A stretch of 64,000 nucleotides of DNA. Origin: Favolaschia claudopus (lineage: Eukaryota; Basidiomycota; Agaricomycetes; Agaricales; Mycenaceae). The stretch is from assembly GCA_037176885.1 (NCBI GenBank), contig JAWWNJ010000289.1, positions 27,034 to 91,033 of the forward strand, read 5' to 3'. The notes beneath the pieces were generated by a model. That model did no database searches and was not told the origin of the DNA. It saw nothing but the letters and a program-made list of their open reading frames with translations. Each line of letters opens with the position of its first letter. Position 1 is the first letter of the stretch. Position numbers and translations under genes: made by a program. This document shows, piece after piece, positions 31,573 through 42,632 of this stretch.

Positions 31573-31917
31573 TAGGGGGTTTCACGGTAGCCTATTTTAC
31601 TCCGATTTGAGCCCTATTTCGACCCCAACTTCACCCCGATTTGAAGCAAAGTTGGGGCCGAAATAGGATGTGCTGCTGTGAACGCCCTTTTACCCGAAAT
31701 CGACCCAAGTTGGGTCCGAGGTGATGGGTTGCTACGGTGGGCTATGCGAAGTTGGCGACGTCCCAACTTCGAAATCGGGCACGAAGTTGGGATGCAAATC
31801 GAGGGGTAGAGCCCGACTTGCACTCCAACTTCGAAATCGGCCAAAAACTTGAGGTCCAACTTTTTTTAAGTTGGAGCTCAAGTTGGGCTCCAAATCGGCC
31901 TACCGTGAAACACCCTA
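31573..31917. mobile_element. MITE (TAGGGKGTTTCACGGTAG ends)
   Basis: Terminal repeats TAGGGGGTTTCACGGTAGCC and, at the right, the reverse complement of TAGGGTGTTTCACGGTAGGCC. The 345-bp body is packed with CAACTTCGAAATCGG / CCGATTTgAAG and AAGTTGGG / CCCAACTT words, so it can fold extensively. Ends resemble hAT MITEs; the flanks show only a partial duplication (AATCA). Confidence 0.65.
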
Positions 31918-32781
31918 ATCAGATGCACTTTTCTCAATGCAGTTCAGTTTGACTGTTGTGTGACCGAACAAAGGGCAAAAGATGACCGAGCAACACAAAT
32001 AACCCCAACATCACTGCGCCCAAACGGCATCTCGGCGGAATCTGTCATTGATTCTCGAGGCTGAACAGCAAAGATGGGCTGACCGTGAACAACGTTTCCG
32101 CTTCTTTTTTTTTTTTTTATTTCAGACTATCAATTAATGTGACTCGGAAGAGATCATTATGGAGGAAGTCGTTACAAAAGACGCCGTCTTTGGAATATTG
32201 TTTATTTATTTCTCTGATAATCTGTGATTTAAACTTGGTTTAAACAGTTTAATGTTCATTAATAAAATGGATTGAGGGAAGCAAATAGTGACGTGTGGTA
32301 GAACAGCATAGGAATGTCCAGACTCTTCTAGTGTTGTTGTTGAGATCAATTAACGTGCTCGAGCCGCTACAAGCGGCTATAGTACACGACATGCCGACAT
32401 CGACTACATGATTAATCGTTTCCAGTCCGTCCTTTCCTCCCACGTCACCCTTTTTATTGGGGGAGCTTGCTCCCCCTTTATCAGAGCCTTCACCGAAAAG
32501 CAATAAGCTGTGCTAGAGGGCTTTTTGATGTAATCGATAGATCATTGATAGATGGTGAATCCGAGTGATGCGAGAGATTTCCGCTTGATCCAGAGAGAGT
32601 CCGCTTGATCCCGAGTGATGGTTGGTGATCGGAACACCGTTTTGACAGACACGCACATGCTTTCATCGTTGTGGCCATTTCACGCGCGTCAAGCTTCAAT
32701 ATTTTGGCTGGAATTGCATTTCAAACGAGCTTTCACTGGGGACGACTGAAAAAGCTAATGTAACAAATTCAATAGTCTTAT
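31918..32781. other. gene-poor stretch
   Basis: A T-run at 32106-32119 and short hairpins (GGGGGAGCTTGCTCCCCC near 32458). No gene, element border or RNA recognised. Confidence 0.35.
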
Positions 32782-33060
32782 GTTTACCGCGCCCCTGGAA
32801 CCGCGTCAGGTTCTTATTAGGTAATCTTATATAAGCCGGACATTGCCGGTACCTCATTTTCCCCTCCCGCAGGTCTATTTTGAGGGTGATTCAAGCTCTC
32901 AGGCACTCCATACGGGCTGTGATTATCTATACCTTGTTTCCCGAATTTCTAAAGTGGTTTCAGTTAAACTTGAATGCATTTGTCCATCTCGGCCGAAACA
33001 CCCGAGCCGCACGTGATGACGACGCGACAACGTTTTCTGTAGCGCGCCGTCTGATTTTGA
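32782..33060. mobile_element. MITE family A, truncated copy
   Basis: Left end GTTTACCGCGCCCCTGGAACC, then CTTATTAGGTAATCTTATATAAG and CGGACATTGCCGGTACCTCA. It aligns in reverse with 18110-17820 of the complete copy, including the CATCTCGGCCGAAAC...GCGCGCCGTCTGATTTT part. The right part is missing. Confidence 0.6.
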
Positions 33061-33174
33061 AAAATCTGAGGAGAGAGAAATGTAGCTTTACTTATTGCAT
33101 GTAGCCTGCTCCGAGTTTTTGAAGCCAAAAAATCAGTTTCCATTGAGATATACGTGCCGTGAAATCTGAACGTA

Positions 33175-34100
33175 ATAAGATAGAGAGCGTGGGATCCCCG
33201 CACCCTTATGTCAGCATCACACTGTGACATTGTCACGCTCGACGTCGAGGGCTTATAGCACGATGCTAAGGTCCAGATTGGGAATTTTGCCCAATACAAG
33301 TCTTAGATAGAGGTTCAATGAAGGGTTCCTATTGGGCAGGGTTGCCAAAATGTCCCTTGGTCTCTTGCTATATGACCCACAAAAAAATTCAGACCACTTT
33401 TTTTCTGAGTGTTTCTATGTGGTTTTCTCACCAAATGGGACACTTTTCAAAAATTTCGGGGGAAAATTTGGCCAGCACAGCCACAGGATAGTCATCTCGG
33501 CATGCTTCGGCAGCTCGCTTAAGGGTGGGACCTGTCAAACCTTTGCGGCACAATGAGTGACAGAACCTCCTTGCAGTTAGTCTCACCAAGTCAGACTCTA
33601 CAAGATTTATGATAGTCGATAAATCTATTATATAGAGTCTGAACTTGATGGCGCCTGCCATCCAAGACCTCGGATTCTGTGACACACGGAGTTATGTGTA
33701 TTTATGGGCTGGGCAGTCTTCCGATACTTCCCCAGGCTTGCGAAGCCTTCACAGTGGTGGTCGCTGCGTACCACAGCACCGACGCGCATACGTGTCATTC
33801 CCCATTGGGGCGTGGGGAAATGCACATGATGTTACAACTGTGACAAAACCGAGGTCCGGGTCGACCCGCCAACAATTTCAGACTACTGTACCATTTCGAC
33901 CAATTTTTCAGGAGTGTGGAAGGTGCTTTTCAAAGCAAAAAACCAAAATTTCAGAGCCGAAACAGCGAGGTCAGCCCTTCTGCAGGCCGGAAAGAGCACA
34001 ATTTTTTTTGTGCGACTGGGGATTTGGCCGTGGGAACGATTAATAAGCGTTACATAACATGCTTAAGTAAGGTGCGGGGATCCCACGCCCTCTATCTTAT
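33175..34100. mobile_element. TIR element (ATAAGATAGAG ends)
   Basis: About 30-bp inverted ends: ATAAGATAGAGAGCGTGGGA then TCCCCGCACC at the left, and the complement with one mismatch at the right. 926 bp between the outer ends. No transposase; plus-strand frames at 33645-34043 are unrecognised. No clear target duplication. Confidence 0.5.
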
Positions 34101-34235
34101 CACCGTGCGTAAGGCATTTCCTCCTGGACTTTTTTCCCCGGCATTTTCTGGTCAACAGCCAGTAACCCAAGCGGACGACTCGGAATGCTTCTGCAGACTG
34201 ACCATCGTTTAAGTTTACGAACTTACAAACGCTCC

Positions 34236-34262
34236 AAATAATAATAATAATAATAATAATAA
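34236..34262 (+). repeat. (TAA)n microsatellite
   Basis: Uninterrupted AATAATAAT... run of about 27 bp. Confidence 0.85.
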
Positions 34263-34359
34263 AAAGTGATTTGACTGAAACATTATCCTTCAACGCTGGT
34301 ATGTATTGTCTACGCAATCAACCTGAGCTTTCCCTGCTTGGATTTAGATGCTTTTAAGT

Positions 34360-35275
34360 CATCTCTGGGGGCCATTGCTTCTACTTCTCTGCTGTTTGAA
34401 TCTTCGAGTCCTGGTGTACATGCCCTACCTGGTCTTGGGTGGCCTCTACCACCTTTCTGGTGCGCTTACAGCTCCCGAGGGTGTTCCCCCTTCCTACTCT
34501 CAGCTCTACATTTACGACCCAACTGTCGCATTGCAACAGCGAATGAACCGTAACAGCAATCTCCGTCGTGATACCATGGAAGCCTTGCAAAACCTTCTCA
34601 CCGACTCGCACCGGTACGCTGCGGTGTATAAGCATGGATATGAAATTTTGCGCGAAATGAGCGGCAACGTTCATGATGCACGTGTCAACCTTCGAGTATT
34701 GCCCGGGACAGATCGTCGCCGATACAACCTTCCCTCAACTGACGAGGTCGCCGTTGTGCTTCCCGATGTTGGGTCTTCGGCAACTCAGGACGGCCGCCGT
34801 CCGGAGGAAGAACGACGAGATATAATTCTCCACTACCGCGCTCCTTCTACCGGTTCGCCGATGCTTCGCATCTCCGAACAGCACCCCGCCTACTCTCCCC
34901 TATTCTACGTTCTCTTATTCCCTCGAAGGCGAACACGGATGGCACCCTGACCTGCTCATGGAACCGGAACCGGAACCGGGACGCGACGCAAATAGGCGTC
35001 TCAGCCAAATCCGTTACTACGCTTACCGTCTCTTCCAACGACGGGATGAATTCGCTACCATTTTACGGGGTGGACGTCTGCTTCAGCAGTATCTGGTGGA
35101 TGCTTTCGCTTCTGTAGACCAGAACCGCCTCAACTATTACCGGTATAACCAGAAACAGATGCGGGCTTCTCTTTACAACGGATTGGAAGACGCTGTGTCG
35201 AATCGTGATGGTGACTTGAACCTCGGGCAGCGCTTCATGATAGCTTCATTTCTACCATATGCCGTAGGCACAACA
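34360..35275 (+). pseudogene. Helitron Rep/helicase N-terminal fragment
   Basis: The plus-strand frame contains GALTAPEGVPPSYSQLYIYD, NSNLRRDTMEALQNLL, VLPGTDRRRYNLPSTDEVAV and RISEQHPAYSPLFYVLLFPR. After a frameshift near 34905 it continues GEHGWHPDLLM, RYYAYRLFQRRDEF, LLQQYLVDAFASVDQNRL and MRASLYNGLEDAV. This is the Helitron_like_N region of fungal Helitron proteins. It stops being Helitron at LGQRFM (about 35240), just before the HUH nickase motif and helicase would begin, and runs into unrelated codons and a stop at 35318. The extreme N-terminus (34338-34450) is also degraded. No catalytic residues remain. Confidence 0.8.
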
Positions 35276-35276
35276 A

Positions 35277-35420
35277 GTAGTCTCGGATACCCAGACGTAT
35301 ACAAGCAATTCGAGTCGTAGGACACCTTTCGGAGGTGTTTTCATATATCTATATAAGAAACCCCGTGGGTGTCCTGGTTAACTGTCAGAGTGGAGCGTAC
35401 TGTTGAGATGGTGAGATTTT
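35277..35420 (-). repeat. copia-like fragment with LTR-type promoter
   Basis: TAGTCTCGGATACCCAGACGT (35278-35298) matches the copia copy B Gag start (22171-22191) exactly. To its right, on the minus strand, are a TATATAGATATATG stretch and a hairpin AACACCTCCGAAAGGTGT, the same order as in other LTR promoters here. Suggests a small copia piece joined to the Helitron fragment. Confidence 0.4.
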
Positions 35421-35703
35421 GCTTGCCGGAGGTCGCCGCCAAACATCTGGCATCCGAGACACCGCCACCAACTCTCCACACTCCACCGCCGTCCGCTCAG
35501 CTCAACACGTTTGACGCCGTCGCCGCTCCGTAGACTAGAAGATGAATATATCGTTACTTTCTAACCTCTACCTTGTGTGAGAATCCGAACCAACTTCGTG
35601 CAAAATTTCGTCCCCCAATCTACCTCAAGCTTGATGTGTGTCCTTCGCGTTCTGTATTATCTGTGCTCACTGCTAAACTAGGAATCTCCTAACTCCTCCT
35701 TCT

Positions 35704-35850
35704 ATGGTGTGCGTCACTTAGTCACCACCTCTCGATGACAAGGCCATCTGTGGCCGCAGTTTTTATCCCATTTTTAATTCCTCTTGCCAATCGACCCCTT
35801 TTCAACAGAGGAACAACTTCGCAAGACGGATTTCCCAAATTTAAATATTT
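35704..35850 (+). mobile_element. MITE family B, partial copy
   Basis: Begins ATGGTGTGCGTCACTTAGTC as does the complete member at 48846. The body 35736-35850 is the reverse complement of 43009-43127. The other end is not found. Confidence 0.5.
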
Positions 35851-36540
35851 GAAGGAGTTATAACTTTTCACCCCACCCAATTTGGCAGTACAGGCCATTT
35901 CCGGCATTTGTTGCCTCCACAAGGTTCAACATTGTGCGGTCAGAGGCCCAGTATTTATGGTACTGTTCCATGCACCCGAGAATAGGCTCTAGGTATGTCA
36001 AAAGTCCACTTGAAAAGCACCGCCTGGGTTTTCCGGATCGGCCGTGGCGATCGGCATTAATCGGTCTGGCGACCGATTTGCCATCACCCTTGAAATGGCG
36101 GGGTTGCCCCTTATAGAGACAAGTGGCCTACTGTACAGCGGCGCAATCAGGGGAAAGTGCAATAAAGAAATACTCTCAGCCTAGGGCTCGCATCAATAGG
36201 GAATTACTCCCGACTTTCGAAGAAACCACAAAAGCAGGAATACCATCAACTTCACACGGTTCCGAGTCCATCAATTCCATTCCCCCCCAAAAAAAATCAG
36301 AACCATTAGCCTGGGCAGCAGTCAAAATTGCACAAATTCCTGAATTCAGCTCTATGGTAGCAGGTTTTACCGGGACTGCGGCACTAAGACAAGAAGTACT
36401 ATCAGGAAAATCTGGTTTTGAGCCATAGACCTTCATAGAGAACCGCCCACTATGGGGTGCTATGAGTCGCTCTGACGCACTATGGAGCACTTTACATCGC
36501 GCCCCTCCACTTTGAGTGTCTCTGAAGCACTATGATGCTC
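35851..36540. other. non-coding stretch
   Basis: No gene. From 36435 to 36540 CACTATGG/CTATGAG words recur imperfectly, leading into the tandem duplication. Confidence 0.3.
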
Positions 36541-36835
36541 TATGAGGTCTAGTGCGGTCACTCTGGCAAACTTTCCAAAGCTCGACGTTGAGACTAATGA
36601 AGCACATAGTTCCAAGATAAGGCTATAGCCTATAGAGAGTGTACGTGAAAAGGCTGGAGGACGGAAGCGACCCAGGGCGCGAATTTGCTCTATGAGGTCT
36701 AGTGCGGTCACTCTGGCAAACTTTCCAAAGCTCGACGTTGAGACTAATGAAGCACATAGTTCCAAGATAAGGCTATAGCCTATAGAGAGTGTACGTGAAA
36801 AGGCTGGAGGACGGAAGCGACCCAGGGCGCGAATT
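36541..36835 (+). repeat. perfect tandem duplication, 145-bp repeat at 150-bp period
   Basis: 36541-36685 and 36691-36835 appear identical (TATGAGGTCTAGTGCGGTCA ... CAGGGCGCGAATT). Identity implies a young duplication. On the minus strand the unit translates to the same peptide twice, but no gene is evident. Confidence 0.85.
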
Positions 36836-38439
36836 CACGAAGTCCGAGGTCAGAGAAAGACAAGTCCGAATGATCACGTGGGCGTGGGATCCAGTTCGTT
36901 TTGATCACAAACATCGTACTTACGACTTTTCTTCTTCCTTTCCATCTCATTCCCTCTTCCGCCGCCATATGTCGCACATCGCAGCCTGCTCGCCTGCTAC
37001 TTATTACGATTGTATAAGCTCTTCAAAGAGGAAAAGAAGGTTAAGTATCGCTCAAGGGAATGAAAGTTTGAGGAGTAACAGTATCAAATATTTGAGATGG
37101 AACGGGAAGGAAGGGGAAGAGGGAGACATAGGGTGGGTATGAATCAAGGATGAAGAATACAGAAGAATAAACATCAGGAAAAACCTCCCTCAGAATTTTT
37201 TGAAACTTTCACCGAAAATATCTTGACCCGAAAAACTTTCGAGAAATTTTCGAAATTTTCTGATATTTTTTTGTAACTTTTACTCAACTATATGAGAATT
37301 GTTCGAACTGTTGGCAAACGACAAGAAATGGTTTCACTTTTTTTCTGGGTTTCTTGAGAGGTTGAGCCGAATCTTCAGGTCTGAGTTCAGATGCATTTCA
37401 GAGAGTTGGCATCGAAGGTGTCACGACCGTCACACTGTCTCTTCCTTTCCCCCACCACCATCCTCTCGCACCACCATCCTCTCGCATTTCCCTGTTCCGT
37501 TCCCCCCTGCACGCCTGCCCGACTGGCTCCCAACCCACATCCCTCAAGTCTTGAGCTGGTATGCACACTGCTTTCTTTCCCCCTCACAGCTCCTGATACC
37601 CTTGTCAAGGTGTCGACTCACAAGTCCAGTAACATCTTCGTTCTCCACCCATGTGTCAAGGTAAGTTGTGTGCTCTCTCTGTCTCACTCAATGTCTTACT
37701 TCCTTTCCTATCTTGTAGTGTCTACGTCTCGTAGTGCTCGGCCAAGGTAGCCACGCCACGTAGCGCCGACAAATGGGTTCAAGAGGTGTGTGTTTGTTTG
37801 TTTACTTCTTTTCTCTGTCTCATTCACCTACCCCTTCAGTAATGGCTTTCTGACATGATTCAGTGCCACACCGACACATCTCAACGTCAACCCTCTGCTC
37901 CCACCGACTCCCCGACTTCAATATCTCCCTGCTGTTTTGCCTTCGCGCGACGCTCTCGTCACTTTCCCATCCCCAATCCCATCTACGCCGCGGTGAAGGT
38001 GGTTGCTCCGACTGCCATTCGTGTGTCAGCGCTGATATTATTATAGCGCATTCACCTTGTTCTCCCTCAACGGCCGCCCCCTGCCCCGGTACAGTCCTAT
38101 CACCCGTCCCAATCAACAACCTTCGCGCTGGTATGTATACCCCTTCTCTCTCTCCTTCTCGCTTTTACTAATAATGTTTTCATTCTTTTTAGGGTCTCAG
38201 CTTCCCGCGGTGTACCCTCACTCACATTTGGTTGATTCAGTATGGCGTCAAGGTAGTTGGTAGTGCTTAGAGTACAGTGGCTGCAGAAAACAATGCAACA
38301 AGGCGTTTCGAGTCATTGACGTGGTCTCTGGGCTCAAACAAAGTGCAGGACATGAAATCTGAGTGAAATGAAAATTTTTGAGCGAACGACCCATGGTAAT
38401 CGAGCCACAGTCAATTTTTTCATGTGTTTTTTTATACTG
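36836..38439 (+). other. possible spliced transcript of unknown nature (37390-38260)
   Basis: The plus strand is strongly C/T-rich and contains several consensus-like intron pairs: GTAAGT (37661)...CTTGTAG (37719), GTGTGT (37784)...CTTCAG (37839), GTATGT (38131)...TTTTTAG (38193). Between them the exonic pieces do not give a long conserved frame. It could be a decayed gene, a captured gene in a Helitron, or a non-coding RNA. 36842-37390 and 38260-38440 show nothing. Confidence 0.3.
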
Positions 38440-38752
38440 TACTTTTCAGCGGTGAACCCTACAGGAAAATAAGCATCATAGGATGAAAGTACGCCTAAAG
38501 ACGATCTCAGTCATATCTGACTTTACTTAGTTTGCTGCCAATTTGAGCCCGTAATAGTTGCTGTAAGATGGCCATTTTGGCCGAAAAATGCCAGATTTAT
38601 TCAAAAAATGACCAAAATGACCATCTTCAAGCAGCCATTGCGGGTCCAAAACTGTAGGAATCTAGGTAAAGTAACATATGACTGAGGTCGTATTTGCGAG
38701 TACTTTTGACCTATGAAGACCGTTTCTCGGTGGGGTGTAGCACTGAAAAGTG
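38440..38752. mobile_element. foldback MITE
   Basis: The two halves are imperfect reverse complements: GTACTTTTCAG...ATCATAGG and CCTATGA...CTGAAAAGTG, then CTCAGTCATAT...TTTACTTAG and CTAGGTAAAG...ATATGACTGAG. They are centred on GATGGCCATTTTGG...CCAAAATGACCATC. About 310 bp, essentially one long hairpin. Confidence 0.65.
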
Positions 38753-39211
38753 CCCTGTTAATAAATCCCTTAAAAAATTCATTACAATCGAATTACTATA
38801 TATGGTCGTGGGGTAAGTTGCCTAAAAAAGTCATTTCACCCGTATTCCATGTCCAGAACTTTGTTTGCGTCAAAAGACACACTGAATGCCCCAGAACCGC
38901 TTGGTGCAGTTTTAATGGCGGCCACTGTAGTGCCTGTGTAACTGGTAGTCAACTTGAATGCAATGGCCGTTTTCTCTAGACTTCAACTTGTATGAAAAGC
39001 AAGAATGGAATGCCCAATATACGTCGATACGAAGAAAACTTTCTGATATTTTGTGTAAAAGTTTGCACAAAGTTTCGCAAATTATTCGATGAGAAAATAT
39101 CAACAGTTTTGCCGAGTTTCACAATTTACCTAAAATATCTTCTGATATTTTCTGATACTTTTCTGTAAAATATCTGGGGAGTGTTTTCCTGATGAAAGAG
39201 AGCGGAGAGGA
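38753..39211. other. non-coding stretch
   Basis: Short TTTCTGATATTTTCTGATA repeats near 39040-39160, similar to 37240-37275. No gene. Confidence 0.35.
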
Positions 39212-40111
39212 TCAACGAGGGGATTGTATGTACGGGAGAGGGTGGACCGACGACTTATCTAAAGCCTGGTGAAGGTCCTTCATGCGCTCCGCCAGAGTTA
39301 CCGCCAACTCTTTCCGACGCGGGCAGGTATACGAATCCGCGCGGTGCTTTCCACCACAATTGAGGCATTCCACAGGGCCAGAACATTGGGAGGTGTCGCC
39401 GTGAGGATGGTCCGCCGAGGGCTTCGCACATATGCCGCAAGATGGCTTCTTGACGTTGCATCGAGCCTTGGTGTGTCCGTATTTGTGACATCCCCAGCAC
39501 TGGGAGATGCGAAGATGCGGGAAGCCACGAGCTGACAGTGGGACTAGTGGAACACAGGATGATGCGGCCGCGTGAGAGCGCAAGATCGACCTTTTCGCGT
39601 GACTGGAGAAGGAAATATACAGAACCGGCACGTTTTGGCTTACGCCCGCTGGCCACGATGGCGGCTGTCTGCGATTCGGAAGGCGGGCGATTTGACCCAA
39701 GTTGGGAGACCGGTGACTGGGCCCAAATCTGGATTCCGGATCTCAAACTCGCGCTTCAACTCTCCCATGTCTGCACTCATCAAACGGCACTCCGTTCACC
39801 TGAAGGTGGCCATGTAATGCTACCGGCGCAACGCGGCCGCCAGGCAAGATCGCAGGACCCCAGCGAGACCACTCCTTGCTGAGTATGTCAGTAGCCGACG
39901 CAGATCCAGGTACAAGAAAGATGCTGGTGCTGCTTTGCTTCTTTGCGAAGAGTAGGCTAGGGACGGACAAGGAAGCGAGGTGTTTATTGACAGTGGCGAT
40001 GATCTCCGGTAAGGGCGCATTGAAGAGGGGTGGGACGTCACCATCAAAGCGAACGAGAATACGCTCATCGCTTGGCGCGATAGATGTCCCCACTTTGGGT
40101 ACGGTCCACAA
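39212..40111 (-). pseudogene. LINE ORF1 (Gag-like) with three zinc knuckles, frameshifted
   Basis: The minus-strand frame from about 40111 encodes the esterase/RRM-like N-terminal half (SDERILVRFDGDVPPLF, KQSSTSIFLVPGSASATDIL). After frameshifts near 39745 and 39600 come the CCHC knuckles QCWGCHKYGHTKARC, CGICAKPSADHPHGDTSQC and CLNCGGKHRADSYTC, followed by PRRKELAVTLAERM. This is the standard layout of ORF1 in Tad1/I-clade LINEs, whose product binds the element RNA. No ORF2 (endonuclease, RT) follows to the left, which is unusual because LINE copies normally lose their 5' end, not their 3' end. Confidence 0.75.
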
Positions 40112-40361
40112 ATACTAGGGTGGCCCTTGGACGTTTCAAATTGTTTCCAAAACTGAGATTTCGCAAGAGAAACAGTTTATTTGGCTGTTCTGCCGGGATC
40201 ATATTTTGTGCCGCAAAAGGAGGCAAGTGAAAGTATATAACAGCGTTTTATAGTCTCACGCTCTTGCTTTCTGTCTCAAAGTATCTCATGAATTGTGAGG
40301 CATTCGGCACAAGCGAGACCCGCAACGAACCGCGGGTCTCGCGCCAAACGGTGTCGGCTTA
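40112..40361. other. short non-coding stretch
   Basis: Contains GCGAGACCCGC...GCGGGTCTCGCG (about 40311-40345), a perfect-looking hairpin next to the following MITE. No gene. Confidence 0.35.
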
Positions 40362-40799
40362 TGGTGCGCTCGGCCTAAACACCACCAAACAGGAACAAAA
40401 TCTATTGCACCTGATCAGAACCTTCCCACGGCTGATCCTCTGGTGAAAACATCCGATTAGGTAGTAGACTTAATCCCTCTAAAGGAATTTGCCATGCCCT
40501 CAAAAACTCACAATAAATACTTTTTTCTCGAGGCGGATTTGAGACATCAGTGATGCGATCGAATTAATCAGTCATGTGAGCTTACGGAATATGCCCGATT
40601 TAGGTTCCGACTCTGGCTTCATATGCTCTGCATGAGCTACGTACTACACTAATTATAGCGAGGGAGTACGTTTTGAGTCTGCCCCCGACCTTATTCTACA
40701 GCAGAAAATGCAATGAAATTTTTCCGCCGGTCGATTTGAGACATCACTGATGGTATCAATGATGCGACCTATTTGGTGGTGTTTAGGCCGCGCGCACCA
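40362..40799. mobile_element. Tc1/mariner-like MITE, TA duplication
   Basis: Inverted ends TGGTGCGCTCGGCCTAAACA then CCACCAAA, with the complement at 40770-40799. Flanked by TA on both sides (40360-40361, 40800-40801). 438 bp. Internal GATTTGAGACATCAGTGATG-type words are repeated (40542, 40733). Confidence 0.65.
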
Positions 40800-42168
40800 T
40801 AGTGTGCCGGTGAGTACGGGAGACGGAAAATCACCATGAAACCACGTCAACGACCTGTCGGGAGCATCGGGCCCACCGAAATCACGCCTTGGCGACGATT
40901 TCACAGTGTGTACGGCATCGGCAAACAATCAGCCGAGCTTCGGCAATTATAGCCGAGGACCCGCAAGCACCCGCGGGTTCCGCCGTGCGGGTCCCGGTAT
41001 TGCGCGGGTCGCAGAAAATGCAACCCGGACCCGGACCCGGCCGACCCTCGGGTACAAACCCGTGCGTAGACCCGCGACCCGTGTTGAACGTTGAACCTTA
41101 ATCTGATTCTCCATCTTCGGAAAATTGTCATTCCTCTCCCTCCTCTTCTCCTCTCCCTTACAGTGATGTGCCTAAGGCCTTAGTTTACGACCCCCCGGCA
41201 CTCTAAAGCCCTTAGGCCTTAGCATAGGCCTCAGGGCTTAGAGCCTCTGAGGGCTTAGGGGGCTTTGAAAAAGATATTCTAATTTCCCAACGCTTCTCCA
41301 TTGCTTCCCTGAGCACTTGAGACTGCCGTTGGATGGTTGAGAGCAATTTTCCAGCGCTCAGAAGGGCTTGAAATGTCCGCACAAAGCTGCTTCCAATCTG
41401 CAAGAATTTATTTTTATAATTCACAGCATAACAATATTGAACTACCCACCATCAATGCTCGGGCTGTCCCTTCAGGTGCGTCGGCAGGCAGGCGAGAAGA
41501 GTTTGCCATCCCGGTTGTGCTGTGGCAATCAATGCCAGTAGTTTATGTCAGCAGCACGTGGGGTCTCTAAGGCCCTTTGGGCAGATACATTATGTAAAAG
41601 GTGCCGGTGGGCAAGCGTTGTGGTTTTGTGCAATTTGTTAGCAAAGCTGCGGCAGTACCGGGCGATTACGAAGATGAACGGCTTTCCAATTGCAGGGAGA
41701 CAAATCAGGCTGAGCTGGGGGAGGAGTCAGCGTGAGTGTAGTTTGTGCTTTGTCAAATCTGCATGCTGACCCAAGTGCTTTGTGGACCGCCTCCACCTGC
41801 GTCAGCGGTTCTCTCCATCGGCGTCCTCCCACCCCAGTATTTGTGCGAAGCCCAACAAGAATTGATGGTGGATCTTCTTCAGACTAGAGATCCCTCGGGT
41901 CAATAGTGTCAAAATTCACAAAATAATTTTTTCTCCCACGGATTTCGCGCTCTTGGTACGGGCCGAGACATAGCCGTGGCTGTACGATTCCATCAGCGCA
42001 TCAAATGTCTGCCGCACCATTGAACCTTGACCAAATCTCAATCAACACCAAAAATTCTTATGGATGTTTGCTAGGTCAGAGGTGAGCTATGTACTGGCTA
42101 ACTTTAAGCCATAAACCGATGCCTTTCTCCCAGAAATCGGGAGTTAGGTACACACAGTTTCGAGATTA
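40800..42168. other. repeat-rich non-coding stretch
   Basis: 40950-41095 is GC-rich with repeated ACCCGCGGGT / GACCCG / CGGACCC words. 41170-41270 has repeated AAGGCCTTA/CCTTAGGCC palindromes, also found at 45670-45770. Frames at 41300-41830 are unrecognised. Confidence 0.4.
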
Positions 42169-42467
42169 GAGACTTTGCGGTGAGCCGCAGAAGCCGCCTG
42201 GCGGCTGTGACGGCATGCGTTGTAGAGCGGCTACGTCATATGGTGGCTTCCAGCGGCTCAGTGGTGGCAGTGGTTGGCAGCTTAAAAGTCGTATTATTTC
42301 AATGCCTACTCGGTGTTTTAAATTGTGGAAATTTTGTATGGTGGTCAGTTCCTGGCCTCTACCACCTCCCGCGAAGAAATTTGGATTTTGAGCCCGAAAC
42401 GAGCCAATCTGCTCCGCATGGCCGTCAGAGCCGCCAGGCGGCTTCTGGCGGCTCACCGCAAACTCTC
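42169..42467. mobile_element. MITE family C (GAGAGTTTGCGGTGAGCCGCC ends), older copy
   Basis: Ends GAGACTTTGCGGTGAGCCGC and the reverse complement of GAGAGTTTGCGGTGAGCCGC. The inner arms carry GCCGCCTGGCGGCT palindromes. Same family as 62754-63202. 299 bp. No clear duplication remains. Confidence 0.7.
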
Positions 42468-42632
42468 TATTTTGCGCAAAGAATTCGCGCTTTTCTAACC
42501 CTAGACTAGGGTCACTCCGTTTTCTCTGAATGTGACAAGACTGGACTACTTACGTAAAGTAAACAAATATTATTATTATATATTTATCTGGTATGTGTGT
42601 TGGCTGTCGGCAGTAAGCTCGATTCTCCCAAA

